Source of the DNA: Echinarachnius parma
Lineage: Eukaryota > Echinodermata > Echinoidea > Clypeasteroida > Echinarachniidae
Assembly (NCBI GenBank): GCA_037951105.1
Contig: JBAMJV010010086.1
Coordinates: forward strand, 62,001-126,000
Length of the DNA stretch: 64,000 nucleotides
Reading direction: 5' to 3'
Part shown: piece by piece, positions 11,323-22,605 of the stretch
How positions within the stretch are numbered: position 1 is the stretch's first letter
Layout of the letters: every line of letters starts with the position of its first letter
The notes under the pieces: generated by a model
What the model was told of the DNA's origin: nothing
What the model saw: the letters and a program-made list of their open reading frames with translations, nothing else
Database searches by the model: none
Program-made: the position numbers and the translations under genes

Positions 11323-13689
11323 TGGTAATTGTAAATATAGTTTTGTATTTTGATTATACTGTACATCCAAGGTTTTCTTTGGCATTATTTCTGTAATAGT
11401 GATCTTTAATAGAGATGTATTAAGTGCACAAGACTGTAGACCGGTGTGCTAACATATGTTCAGATTTTATGTTTATCCTTTGAAAAAAGATTGTTTCTGG
11501 CGACTCTTAAAGCTTGTCCAAGGTTTGTGAACATAGTAACAGTAATAATGTATGCAAGGTTGATTAAAGTGTTAGATTATATTTGATAAAGAATTGATTC
11601 ATTGAATAACTTGTCGCCAGGTCAAGCGAGGAAAACACATGAATTGAAATATCGTTTGGTAAGAGTGATAAAGGGCATTTAGTCAGTACTCTGTGTATAT
11701 ACAAATCATAAGCTGAATGTACATGTATGATGATGTTTGTAATGGTCTACATATTTCAGTATGGATTATGTGAAATTTATGAAAGGGATTACATTAATCT
11801 TTGAAAGAGTTTGCATTTGTTTGAGACTAAATTATGTATTATGAATATCAATGCACAAAATATATATATATACAGTATATATTCTTCTACAGTATATATG
11901 TTTCAATGTTTATTTTATGGTTTATTGAATAAGAGTAAGGAAACATATTTGATCCCTGTGTTTTTCAAACAAATGCTGCAAATGTATTTTTGTTTCTGTA
12001 AAGTTAATTTGGTCTGTATTTTCTGTACAAATTTAGAGAATATATATATAACAAATAGAACATAGCAGCACATTACCAATGATTTTTACATTATAACAAT
12101 GTGGATTTCTTGCGATAATCAGGAAATCAGTTTGTATTTGTGTGTGTATACAGTACATCAGTGCTGTGTGTATACTGCATGTAAATGGAAATGTATGTGT
12201 ATGGAAGTATGATTTGTACATGTTTCTTTTATTTATTATGTCAAGACAAAAATGCAGTCTGTTTGTTTTACAAATTTAGTAAGAGTGCAAAAGTGCTAGC
12301 TGAAACTACTGCAGTTTTATGTTATTTTTAGTTACTATTTCGTGTTTGTGGTGCTTTTACCATATCCGTTCGTCATTCATACCATCCATGTAAAGCTTGC
12401 AAAGAAAAGGCTCTTTAAATAATGCAATTTGTGACATTGCCAATTTATTTATTTGTTTGGTTTTAGATGTTTCTATTTTATTTGATTTAGTTTTATTAGA
12501 GAGATGAAAAGGTCAGTTATTTAGATGTAGATCGTTTCATGAATTGATGCTAATATAGGTTTATATTTTGTTGTCTTTGAATTGAAGATCATATGGTACA
12601 AATGATGTTTATTTTTGGTAATTTTGAGGGAATGAAAGTGGATTATTATATAATTAATATGTTTCTCTTGTATCAGTTTATTAATTGATACTGGGGTTAT
12701 TTGCATTATGAGGAAAAGTTCATGGAAATACTTGTTGTAATTGTGTTTTTGTAAACTTATAGACAACACAGGCAGCAAGCGACATCATGATAGTAAAAGA
12801 ATATAATAAAATAATTTATTTACGCCAAGCTAAGCTTGTAGAAATGTTTAACTAATAAAAACATATAGAATGTAATTCGATGTTTGATATTAACTCATCG
12901 CTTGTGGGAAATGTTTGTATAATTGATCAAATCTATTTTAATTTTGATATTGTAGAGGTATATGGGTTAATATACAAAGTTTCCCAAGAGTGAAACCCGG
13001 GAAATAGATGTTTCAAATGGAAGTGACAAGCAGAGTTGTAAACATACATGTATAATTTGTAGCTGTGTCAAATTAATCATCAGGTATTTGTAAACATCTG
13101 AAACCCATCAACATTAGATGTTCCCCAAAAAGCAACAAACAGAGTTGTAAACATATGGTTTGCAGCTGTATCTTAATCATCATGGATTTTTAAATATCCC
13201 TGCACACTACACAATTCAATTTCGATCCGACGAACGAAATTCAATTGATATAATTGGTTATCATGTACCCGTAACTACATGTTACATGGACAATTTAAGA
13301 TTTGTTTTTTGCACAAGCCTGCAAATCCCTATTAGTCCCTTTATAGTCTTCATGATGACATGAACAAATGCCAACTGTGCAACTATTTTGAAAAATTACA
13401 ATGTAATAAATATGTAATGACTTTGGAATGTTCATTGTACTATCAATATCTTTTAGTATGAAAGTTCATCTGTATTGGTAACTCATAAGATATTCAAGAT
13501 TTCGGAGGTAAATATTTGTATTGTGATCAAAAGTTTAAAATTAATATCTTATCAATATCTTTTGTTTAACCATGGCGGCTGGGAAAACATCAGGAAATTA
13601 TGGAATAAAGATTTTGTAACAAACTACAGCAACTTGTCATTGAAACTATTTTGTCTTCATAACTATGTGGGTCTGTATGAGTGTATATG
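11323..13689. other. AT-rich 3' flank / probable 3' UTR of KLHL-1
   Basis: No coding exon is recognised. AATAAA-type signals occur near 12806 and 12855, so a 3' UTR of about 1.5 kb is possible. The remainder, 12880-13689, is AT-rich with no gene seen. Confidence 0.4.
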
Positions 13690-13834
13690 TGACCGGCTAT
13701 AGCAAAACCCGGCACTTGTCGGTAATTCATGTTTTGAAGAAATGGGTATTTTTAAGTTCACACAATGTGTGTAAAAGACCTACATGTATGATTGAATTAC
13801 CGACAAGTGCGGGGTTTTGCTATAGCCGGTCACA
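13690..13834. mobile_element. Short TIR MITE (CTATAGCC family)
   Basis: Ends TGACCGGCTATAGCAAAACC and GGTTTTGCTATAGCCGGTCA are exact inverse repeats that extend through GGCACTTGTCGGTAATT with few mismatches. It is a 145-bp deletion derivative of the family seen at 9667 and 14110. Confidence 0.8.
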
Positions 13835-14109
13835 ATTTTTGATCAATTATTACAAATTCATGAAAAATAACAATATCTGGTACAATCATGGTCACTTCAT
13901 TTTTTTTGCTAATCACAATAACAGTGATTTTATTTCTTTAAAAAAAAGAAGACCCCTCATGGGTGCATGGAAGAAATACAAGACACAAGTGTATATAAAA
14001 ATAAATGCATAAATATATGAACTTATTTACATTGAATATAAAACAAAACAAAAGTCTTTGGCAACATTATAAAAACAACATTATTATGAGTACGTAGCAC
14101 CATCCACAG
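13835..14109. repeat. Duplicate segment A: empty site of the 3.9-kb element
   Basis: Carries AATAACAATATCTGGTAC, GACCCCTCATGGGTGC, GACACAAGTG, then ATGAACTTATTTACATTG and GTACGTAGCACCATCCACAG without interruption. Segment B (14367-14525 plus 18423-18592) is the same sequence cut at AAGT by a large insertion. Confidence 0.85.
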
Positions 14110-14366
14110 TGACCGGCTATAGCAAAACCCGGCACTTGTCGGTAACAATCAAAATGTAGATTTTCATACCATTACAAAGGCTTCATCACAAGCTTTCATT
14201 TGATGCTTTGTTCAAACTAATTGGTCAATAATTGGCGAAGATATGATTGTTTCAATTTTACAATCATAGGAACTTTTACACACATTGTGTGAATTTAACT
14301 TAAAATGCCCATTTCTTCAAAACGAGAATTACCGACAAGTGCAGTGTTTTGCTATAGCCCGTCACA
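14110..14366. mobile_element. TIR MITE (CTATAGCC family), full-length
   Basis: 257 bp bounded by TGACCGGCTATAGC and GCTATAGCCCGTCA inverted ends, each followed by ACTTGTCGGTAA or its inverse. It sits between duplicate segments A and B and serves as the intact reference for the split copy at 9667-10674. Confidence 0.8.
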
Positions 14367-15372
14367 ATTTTGGATCAATTATTTTTTTTAAAACATGAAA
14401 AATAACAATATCTGGTACAATCATGGTCACTTCATTTTTTTGCTAATCACAATAACAGTGATGTTATTTCTTCAAAAAGAAGAAGACCCCTCATGGGTGC
14501 ATGGAAGAAATACAAAGACACAAGTGGGCAATTCCGTGGTAACGGAATTACAATTCAGAGAAATTTTGCTCATTCTTTTTCATAATATGGATTAGTCCTA
14601 TGACCTAAAGGCTTATCAACACTTTAATAAGTTCTGGAGATATACCTGCTGTCATATAGAAACAAAAATATGGAAATTTCATACATGAGGAAAGTGCTAG
14701 CACGTATGATACGTCGATAACGGAATTACGGCAGAGAATGGGCCTTTTTTCCCACCTTCAACTTTCACATGAATTCCTCTGAAATTTAAAAGACATTTTG
14801 TGTAGATATATTTTAAAATTCATTGCTATGGGTGTCAACTTCATGATAACATTAATTTTTTCCTTTATGTTCATCTTGTTTGGTCGTAACTGAACATGTT
14901 TCCAAAAAAGGCAGCGGTAACGGAATTACATAAATGGTAACGGAATTCTGAAATTTACCTTAAAAAGTTTAATTTTTTGAATACCAGATAAGCTAAAATC
15001 CCTTTAAAATTTTATTTTTATGTTCAAACATTTATACAAACCAAAATGCAAGATACTTTTATGCCAAATTATGAAGTAATATATGAATACGCCTGCTTAA
15101 TTTGTTAATTTGGTAACGCAGTGTGAAATTTCTAAAAAAATAACTATTTGTATTTGCGAAATTCAAGTCAGTCTTCGTTTACATAGTCCTTGTTATCAAA
15201 CTCTGCAGTCCTGGCTCAAATCAATGGTCACATATTTTTCTATTTATACTAGAAAGCTATCTAATGAACATGGTAACGGAATTACACTAGTAACACTGCT
15301 TTGTCAATTATCCACAAATTCTTCTAAACTATACGTATCCATTGGATAAATATCACTTCTACCAAAGTATTT

Positions 15373-16240
15373 CATACACATATACTACAAAAACACTTTT
15401 TTGATCATGTACACTTCCTTATATTATGCAATTTGGACAAAACAGATTGGGAAGCAAGTGCTTAGCAGAACAATAAATCAAAGTCAGATGTCAAATGATG
15501 CATGTATCAAGGGTAAAATGAATTGCTTGAAGTATATCATGCAATACACAATGTGTACAACTTGATATTAGAATTCAGAAAACCCTGGGAAGACTTATAC
15601 ATTGGACATGTACTACAGGTAACAAAGTATGTAACCATGCTGGTAAGTTTAAAGGGGACCACCAGGCAAAGGACAACACATTATTATATGTTTTGGTACC
15701 GTTTTGTGATATCAAATAGATGCCCGACATTTCGCAAAGGGTTGTGTAATTCATAAACAAATCAATTAATTTCCACCACTTACGGAACCACTGCTATTTC
15801 CTGGTTCCATACGGGCCAAGCATTTGCGAGTGCGCCAATGCTTTCACGCGTACGTCAATAGAATCCCGGATGATTCGTTCGCTCTGCACAGAGCGCTCTG
15901 GCTCTGCACGCATATAGTCTTCGCAATTCAGACCGCATGAAAGCATGGTTGAGAATGTTGATGCTTTTTCCAATTATATATTTTTTTCTGAAAACATATT
16001 TTTGTGAGCTTGTTGAAGGAATGGAAGGAATAGAATACTAAAGATGGTACCTTTCTTTAATAAGAATATTATTTTTGGGTGGTGGTACCCTTTAATGGCC
16101 AGCACGGATAGGGTTCAATCCTATTGTCTGAATGTTAATACCAATAATTCTGGGAAGTTAAAAGCCAGGAAACTAATTAGTATGTTATGAGTAATTATAT
16201 GAAGGAAAGTGTATCTCTTCTGTCCATTTGTGGCTCATTG
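15373..16240. repeat. Internal duplication, unit 1 (inside the 3.9-kb element)
   Basis: Shares TTTTTTGATCATGTACAC, ATGCAATTTGGACA, CACAATGTGTACAACTTG and later GGCCAGCA..GGATAG with unit 2 at 16340-16775. Unit 1 is interrupted by a TTAA MITE at 15653-16091. Confidence 0.75.
15649..16095. mobile_element. TTAA-flanked MITE
   Basis: TTAA followed by AGGGGACCACCA at the left matches TGGTGGTACCCT followed by TTAA at the right, inverted. TTAA target duplications are typical of Kolobok and piggyBac types. Unit 2 (near 16605) lacks it and so shows the empty site. Confidence 0.75.
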
Positions 16241-16339
16241 AGGGTATCTATGATATGCTATTAGACCTGTAAATAATGTCTACCTGTATGCCATCTACTA
16301 AATTGTTCTAAATTAAACTCATCCATCTGATCAAAATCA

Positions 16340-16775
16340 CTACTACTGAAGAATACTACCAAGACACTTTTTTGATCATGTACACATACTTGATGCAATT
16401 TGGACATAATAAATTGTTAGAAGCATGTACAAGAACATTAATTTATAGTCAGAGATTAGGTGATACATGTATCAGGGATACAATTAATTGTTTGTAGTAT
16501 ATTATGTAATGCACAATGTGTACAACTTGATATTAAAGATGTTCAAGTTTTAAAAATCCTAAACTTATTTATAAATTGTACTAACTAAGTATGTTACAAT
16601 ACTGACAAGTCAAATGGCCAGCAAGGATAGAGTTTAATCTTATTGTCTGAACTTTAATTCATCAGCAATAATACTGGCAAGCTACATTTTAAAGCCAGTG
16701 AATAAGTTAGCATGATACATGCATTTATATGAAGGAGAGTATATATATCTATTCTGTCTGTTTGTGGCTCTTTTA
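16340..16775. repeat. Internal duplication, unit 2
   Basis: Second, uninterrupted copy of the duplicated segment described at 15373-16240; about 80-85 percent similar by eye. Confidence 0.7.
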
Positions 16776-16802
16776 CATATCTAAGACCTGTGAATAATGT
16801 AA

Positions 16803-17250
16803 TTGGCCCGAATTCTCAAATCAGTAGCTCAACTTGAGCTTGGCTTAAAAAAGACAAAACCTACCAGTAACAATATTCACCAGTAGACCTATTGTGTAGT
16901 TCCTGTATGGTGCTATAATATTTGAATGGTTTCCTTTCATTATCTAGTCAATCCCTTGAGTTCTGATATTAGGCAACAGGGCAATGGGCCCTTTGAAATA
17001 TAGCCGAAGTATAGTCTGTCATCAGCCCAATTGTGTCTGGATCATCCTGGACATTTGCAGGTGACCTCTTATAATATTGACAGAATTTCAAAGGGCCCAT
17101 TGTCTTAATGCTTTTAAGCAGAAGCAAGGGATTGACTAGATAATGAGATGAAACTTTATACTCAATACTCCTGCTGGCGCAAAGTGGTACTGGTAGTCTT
17201 GGTCTTTTTAGACCAATCTCAAGTTGAGCAACTGTGAGATTTCAAGCCAA
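16803..17250. mobile_element. Foldback MITE (TTGGCCCGAATTCTCA type), eroded copy
   Basis: The left arm TTGGCCCGAATTCTCA and GCTCAACTTGAGC are mirrored at the right (CAAGTTGAGCAACTG). Inner arms include CAATGGGCCCTTTGAAAT against ATTTCAAAGGGCCCATTG. A better preserved copy is at 47110-47590. It is nested in the 3.9-kb element. Confidence 0.75.
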
Positions 17251-18422
17251 AGTCATCTACTATGTGGCCAACCATACTTCTCTGGTACTGTTTGCTTCAA
17301 TAATTTGACAGTAATGTTACTATCCACAGCTTCTATCACTTGGCCAATTAATTTGTTGGCATTGTTTTCTTTGAAGTGTTGAACTACCACCCATTTCAAT
17401 TTGAGGTCCTCCATGCTGCTGCTGATGACATTGCTAATATAGACTGTGTTGTTGCTTTTTCCTCTGTTCTGAGTGTTCTTGCTGTTATCTTGGACACTAT
17501 CTTCCTCAATACTACCTGCAGTCTTCTACTTCAACAAGGGGAGGGTGTTGGGGTTGGGTGATCTATTTTTTTTTTCTTGCCAAAGACTGCAAGATTTTGT
17601 TTGTTTATACTTTGTGAAAACTATGCCTGACATATGTTTAATAGATAAACTGTTTCTCAACTATTTTTATGGCAAAAGAACAGAAGGTCATAAGAGAGGA
17701 TCTATCTCATTTGATAAGATATCTTCCTTTATATTCATAATTTGTTTTTTACTCATCAGAAGTTGGATTTTGTTTTCCCCCCTGTATAGCAGGTGGAGTT
17801 CCTTTCTTTCAAAAACTTCCTACCCACTTTGAAGTCAAATTAATGTTGCGTCCCCTACCGATGTAATTCCGTTACCGGTGTAATTCCGTTACCATGTAAT
17901 TCCGTTACCGATGTTTTCATAGAAATGGGTGAAGATATTAAAGAATTGGGTGTTTGGGATTTCAAGGACACATATTTTAGCATTGGATTTACAATTACAG
18001 AATAATTCATCAATATTAAAGTTCTTTAAAGAAACTTTCTTGGAATTTCGGTAACGGAATTACATACAAATTGGAGTAGATTTGGTCATTCTGTCCAGCA
18101 AATATTGGTTCCGGTTGGAACAAGTGCTTTACAAAATAAGAAGATTATCCATATACTAGTATAACTGCAAAGTATACAAAGGAATAAGTTCAGGGATCAA
18201 TGATTTATTGATTTGGTATTGAATTTAGTCATTTTTTTAATTCTGAAGCCTAGAAAACCCAAAAAGTTCAAACACTGCTTTCAGAAAAACAAATTAAGTT
18301 ATTCACAAACGGTCTTCTATTCACTAATATATAGGACGTTGTCCACCCAAAACATGCTTTGAAATTGTATTTCATAAACTTTTAAATTTTCCATTTTTGG
18401 CCTCTCTCATCCGGAATTGCCC

Positions 18423-18592
18423 AAGTGAATATAAAAATAATTATGCATAAATATATGAACTTATTTACATTGAATATAAAACAAAACAAAAGTCTTTGGC
18501 AACATTATTTTTTGGCTACATTTAAAACCTGGCGAGCTATAAAAAACAACATTATTATGAGTACGTAGCACCATCCACAGTACAAATTAAGC
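18423..18592. repeat. Duplicate segment B, right half
   Basis: Continues segment B after the 3.9-kb insertion, starting AAGTGAATATAAAAATAA. It carries a 32-bp stretch (TTTTGGCTACATTTAAAACC...) absent from segment A. Confidence 0.8.
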
Positions 18593-19880
18593 TGACAAAA
18601 TAACTGATTTGGCACAAAGAAAACTTGGACATAATTCTACAAAACCTAGATAAATATCTATTTAGTGTTGAATGACTGATACATCTTATACAGATTAATT
18701 CTCTTAAAATAATTATTTTAACCAGTCGTTAGTCACCAGGTCCTCATTAAATGCTGGACACACTAAAACATGATTAAAGGAACAGCGTCTAGATGGCCTA
18801 ATTTTCACAATTAGGCTCTCTATACGTATTTTTTCCTCAAGAAAAAGAATTTGGCAGTCATTTCCCATGAAATCAATACATTTTGGGGTAATTAGTAAAT
18901 ATTTAATTGTCCTGGGAACGCCCCATTTAAATCGCCAAAATGTGACGTCATCTTAAGAACGGACTAATGAACTAAATTCTGTAGATGACGCAAGCCAATG
19001 AATTGTCAATCACATGTCAATCAAGCTGCCGATTCTGGACCCTAAATGTGGGCGGGTGGGCGTAAACTGGCTGCTAAGTGAGATTTGGCATCAGAAAATT
19101 AGTCTAAAATCACTACTGTGTCTATTTTCATGGAGTTTTTTTCGGCAGACTTATTTAACAAGTCATCAACTATGGAATAAGTGCCAAAGTACGTTGTATT
19201 CTTTAGTTCCTTTAACTGATTTCACACTAAGAAAACTTACACGTAATATGTTTATACTGTCTACAAAACCTATATTCCTTTTTATATTCCTTTTCTGTTC
19301 TGTTCATAATTGTTAGTAATGAATGCCTGATTAATCTTATTTACATTTGGTCTCTAAAAATACTGACATTTAACAAGTCATTTCCAATCCTCATTGAATG
19401 CAGGTCACATAATGAAATTCATCCCCTTGATCCTGCAAGGAACACAAACTACGAAGCTGTAACTCTTGCTCGGGCAAGTATAGCTGCCATTCGCTATTGA
19501 AAGCTAATGGTTTCTACATCGAAATCGACACAATGTAATCCCATCATTTACATCCAAGTTAACTAAATCAACAGTATGCTTATAAGTTCCTATAGTTTTA
19601 TGCACACAAACGGTTTCCATTGACCTTATGATTCGCATTCTGCATATCATCTTACCTATTAAAGACAATGCTCAAAATTAGCGCAGGCCCACTGGTTGGT
19701 AGAGAGCCACTAAAAGTTAGCTTCTGGCCACCAAATTTCATTGATCCTAAATTCCTCTGGCCCGAATGGGCAACCAAAGATAACATAATTTTTATCTTCT
19801 TTGTAAGGGGACACCAGATTCAGGTTTGGGGCCACTTGAATTTGAAAAATCTTCTCAACTTGCCAGCTGTTCTAGCATTG
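18593..19880. other. Intergenic sequence, no gene recognised
   Basis: AT-rich spacer between the two convergent KLHL genes. Short open stretches occur, none with a recognisable domain, and GGCCC-rich fragments of dispersed repeats lie near 19690-19760. Confidence 0.4.
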
Positions 19881-19881
19881 C

Positions 19882-20235
19882 TTAAAGGGACTTAGTAACA
19901 TTGTCCAAATCCTCAAAATCCAATTGGAATTCTAGCGGTTCCCTCATACCTTGTTGGATTTATATAAACAATAAAAGTATGGGACAGGTTTTGTTTTGTC
20001 AAATTTCCCTTTCTTCAAAAAGATATTTACAATTGAAGTGTTCAGATGTACAATTATCCACTGGATCGTCAAAACCGTGTACAAAGTGAGTGCAATGAGT
20101 TAGTGAATATCACTTTGCATTTTTGTTCATTACTCGGCCATATAACCTCCATTTAACTTGAAATTTTCACACAATACCCAGTGGACATATCAGATAACAA
20201 CAATATACATTGTATAAACCACTCATCATTTGCTA
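19882..20235. mobile_element. TTAA-type MITE, family of 41554-41930 (truncated)
   Basis: Begins TTAAAGGGACTTAGTAAC and contains TGTACAAAGTGAGTGCAATG and CATTACTCGGCCATATAA, matching the complete copy at 41554-41930 in inverted orientation. The far end runs into CTATAGCCGGTCACA, an end of another MITE family. Confidence 0.65.
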
Positions 20236-20798
20236 TAGCCGGTCACATATCATCCTACAAAATCTCCTGTATCATACAACTTTCGCAACAACTTATTTTT
20301 AGGTAAACAATGTGAGAAAGTTTGTACTCTTTTCAAGGGTAAATGTGGTCATGCGCTACACTAAGAACTACATGTACCTGTCTATGGTACACATGTATAA
20401 GCACAAATTACAGAAGAAAAATCAACCAATTTTCCACTATGCATTGAAATGTGCCTATATAAAAACCCATGACTTTTAAGACAAAACAATTGTCAAAATC
20501 TATGCAACAATGCATACAATTTTGTTGTTTTTTTCTTCAAAATTCAAGGCAGAAAATATGTGGCAAACATTCCTTACCCCATTGACTATGTCTATATCCC
20601 TAGTATTATTTGATTAGCTCATATTTCTTTAAAATGAAGTAAAAGTAACAACATTGTGTAGAAAATCTCAAAATTTAACAGAAAGTTACCTTGTTTCCAA
20701 GGCCGTATTAGTCTCTCATAAATACATGATCGTTAATAATGTTTTGTATGATTAATGTTACCCCTTCCATATACATTATTTCATATACTCTATACTGA

Positions 20799-21216
20799 CC
20801 CAGGTCGAAAAAACAGTTGAAAATTAGTTGCCAACTGGTACCCGTTGATACCAGTTGTTGGCCAACTGGTTTCAATATGGAAATTGGTACACTGGAATCA
20901 ACTGGAATCAATTGGAATCTACTGGAACAACCAGTAAGAATCCAGTAAGAATCCAGTAAGAACCCAGTTAGGCTGACCAGTAAGAAACCCAGTTGAAACC
21001 ATTAACAAACCAGTAGTGGGATTAACCAGTACATGAGGACCAGTTAAAGTAGTTGGTTTCAACTGGTATTTCTATTGGTTTTAACTGGTCTTCCGCATCT
21101 GTCCATTTATCTTTACTGGGAACCTGGAATTTTAACTGCTACCGTTTGAGGCCAGTTAAAACCAGTAAAAAACCAGTTGAATTTCCAACTGGTTTCAACT
21201 GTTTTTTCGACCTGGG
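20799..21216. mobile_element. TIR element saturated with CCAGT/ACTGG motifs
   Basis: The ends CCCAGGTCGAAAAAACAGTT and AACTGTTTTTTCGACCTGGG are perfect inverse repeats (continuing GAAA/TTTC). The roughly 420 bp between carry dozens of CCAGT or ACTGG pentamers, including AACCAGT, CCAGTAAGAATCCAGT and CAACTGGT, on both strands. No coding sequence. Confidence 0.8.
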
Positions 21217-21829
21217 GACAAGTGTAGCACATAAAAGCATCATCTTACATTGAGATAAACATTTATGATTTGTATAAACGCCAGAGTACTGTCATGATTT
21301 ATATCCCTTATGGCTACAATAAGCCATTAGCTTTTACAATATTTGTAGTTTGTATCCATCGAAAGATACAAATACATACACATAATAAACCAGCAATATA
21401 ATAGAACCTTTTCTCTAACACATTCAAATTAATGTGTGTTCCTTGTATGATGGCCTGGGGACAAGCAATTCCATTAAACTATTCATAACAAATATTCAAC
21501 ACTTAGTATCCATATTGCATATGTAGCTGTTGTTATATCAGGCAAACCTCAGACAAACTATCAGGCCCCATATTCACGAAACCCTGCTAGCTTAGTTCCT
21601 TGCCAAGTGTAATTTTGATGTGCAGTTTATTGAGCAACAAACAGTTTTCCTAGTCCCCAACTAGGGTCAACTGGGTAAGCATTAGGTACCCACTAAGTTA
21701 ACCTTTGTTAGCAACTAAAATATCTTTCGTATAATCCTTAGCCACGTCATCCAAAATAGACTTAGCAAGTAACTAAGCTAGCAGGCTTTCATCAATATGG
21801 GCCCAGATTGCCAGGAAAAACCTCTACAG

Positions 21830-22200
21830 GGATCTACAAGTATATAGTAACATTGTCAAAATCCACATAACTTACTTAGAACTCGGGCGGTTCTCACATA
21901 CTGTACCTTGTTGTATTTGTATTACCAAAAGAGCATGGAACAGGTTTTGGTGATCCAAATATTTCTTTTTTCGTTTTTAAAGATGTTTATGATGGAAGTG
22001 TGCGGATTTAAAAATCTCCCTGGGAGTATTTAAACTTTGTACAAAATGAGTGCAATGATTTAGTGAATATCACTTTGCATTTTCGCTCATTACTCGGTCA
22101 TATGACATTCATTTACTATGGAATTTTCACACATCTCTCAGGGGACATATATCAGATCACAATAATACACATTTGATCAACCCTTTGTCAGTTTGTGTAC
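21830..22200. mobile_element. Eroded TTAA-type MITE copy
   Basis: Shares TATAGTAACATTGTCAAAAT, TTTGTACAAAATGAGTGC and TTAGTGAATATCACTTTGC with the elements at 19882 and 41554. Ends are poorly preserved. Confidence 0.6.
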
Positions 22201-22605
22201 ATATCAAGTGACAAAGTTACTAGATTTCTTTAATAGCATAAGCATTAACATTAGTCAATGTCTCACAGGGGCCAATTATCTAGATAATTTGTAGCATTTC
22301 TGCTACCTGTCTGTCATATTTGTAGGTGAATTATCTAGATAGTGTGTGACACCAGCTATTGAATATGTTTGATTATCTGTACACTTGTTCCCTGCTACAT
22401 TTGGCAATCCCCATGAAGCTAATACAGGACCCACCAGGTTAACCCGTTGTTTACAGGACCCGGGTGGGCTATGTACAAAGTCTATGGGGATTTCAGAATC
22501 TTGAATGGAACAGGTTAATAAGGGTTAATATATCCTCATTAAAAAAGAATATTGCCAATAAAAACCAAAGTAGGTGATGGAAACACAAAACAATTATAGT
22601 TATCA

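Larger units (their letters stand above)
14526..18422. mobile_element. 3.9-kb non-autonomous DNA transposon with 11-bp TIRs
   Basis: The ends GGGCAATTCCG (14526-14536) and CGGAATTGCCC (18412-18422) are perfect inverse repeats. AAGT flanks both ends (or CAAGTG, if the outer G/C is counted as target). Segment A at 13835-14109 gives the uninterrupted target. The 14-mer GGTAACGGAATTAC or close variants recur at 14538, 14716, 14915, 14936, 15272 and 18049, and inverted at 17863, 17880 and 17895, so it is subterminal. No transposase frame is seen. Internal duplications and at least two nested elements are present. The superfamily is unknown. Confidence 0.8.
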
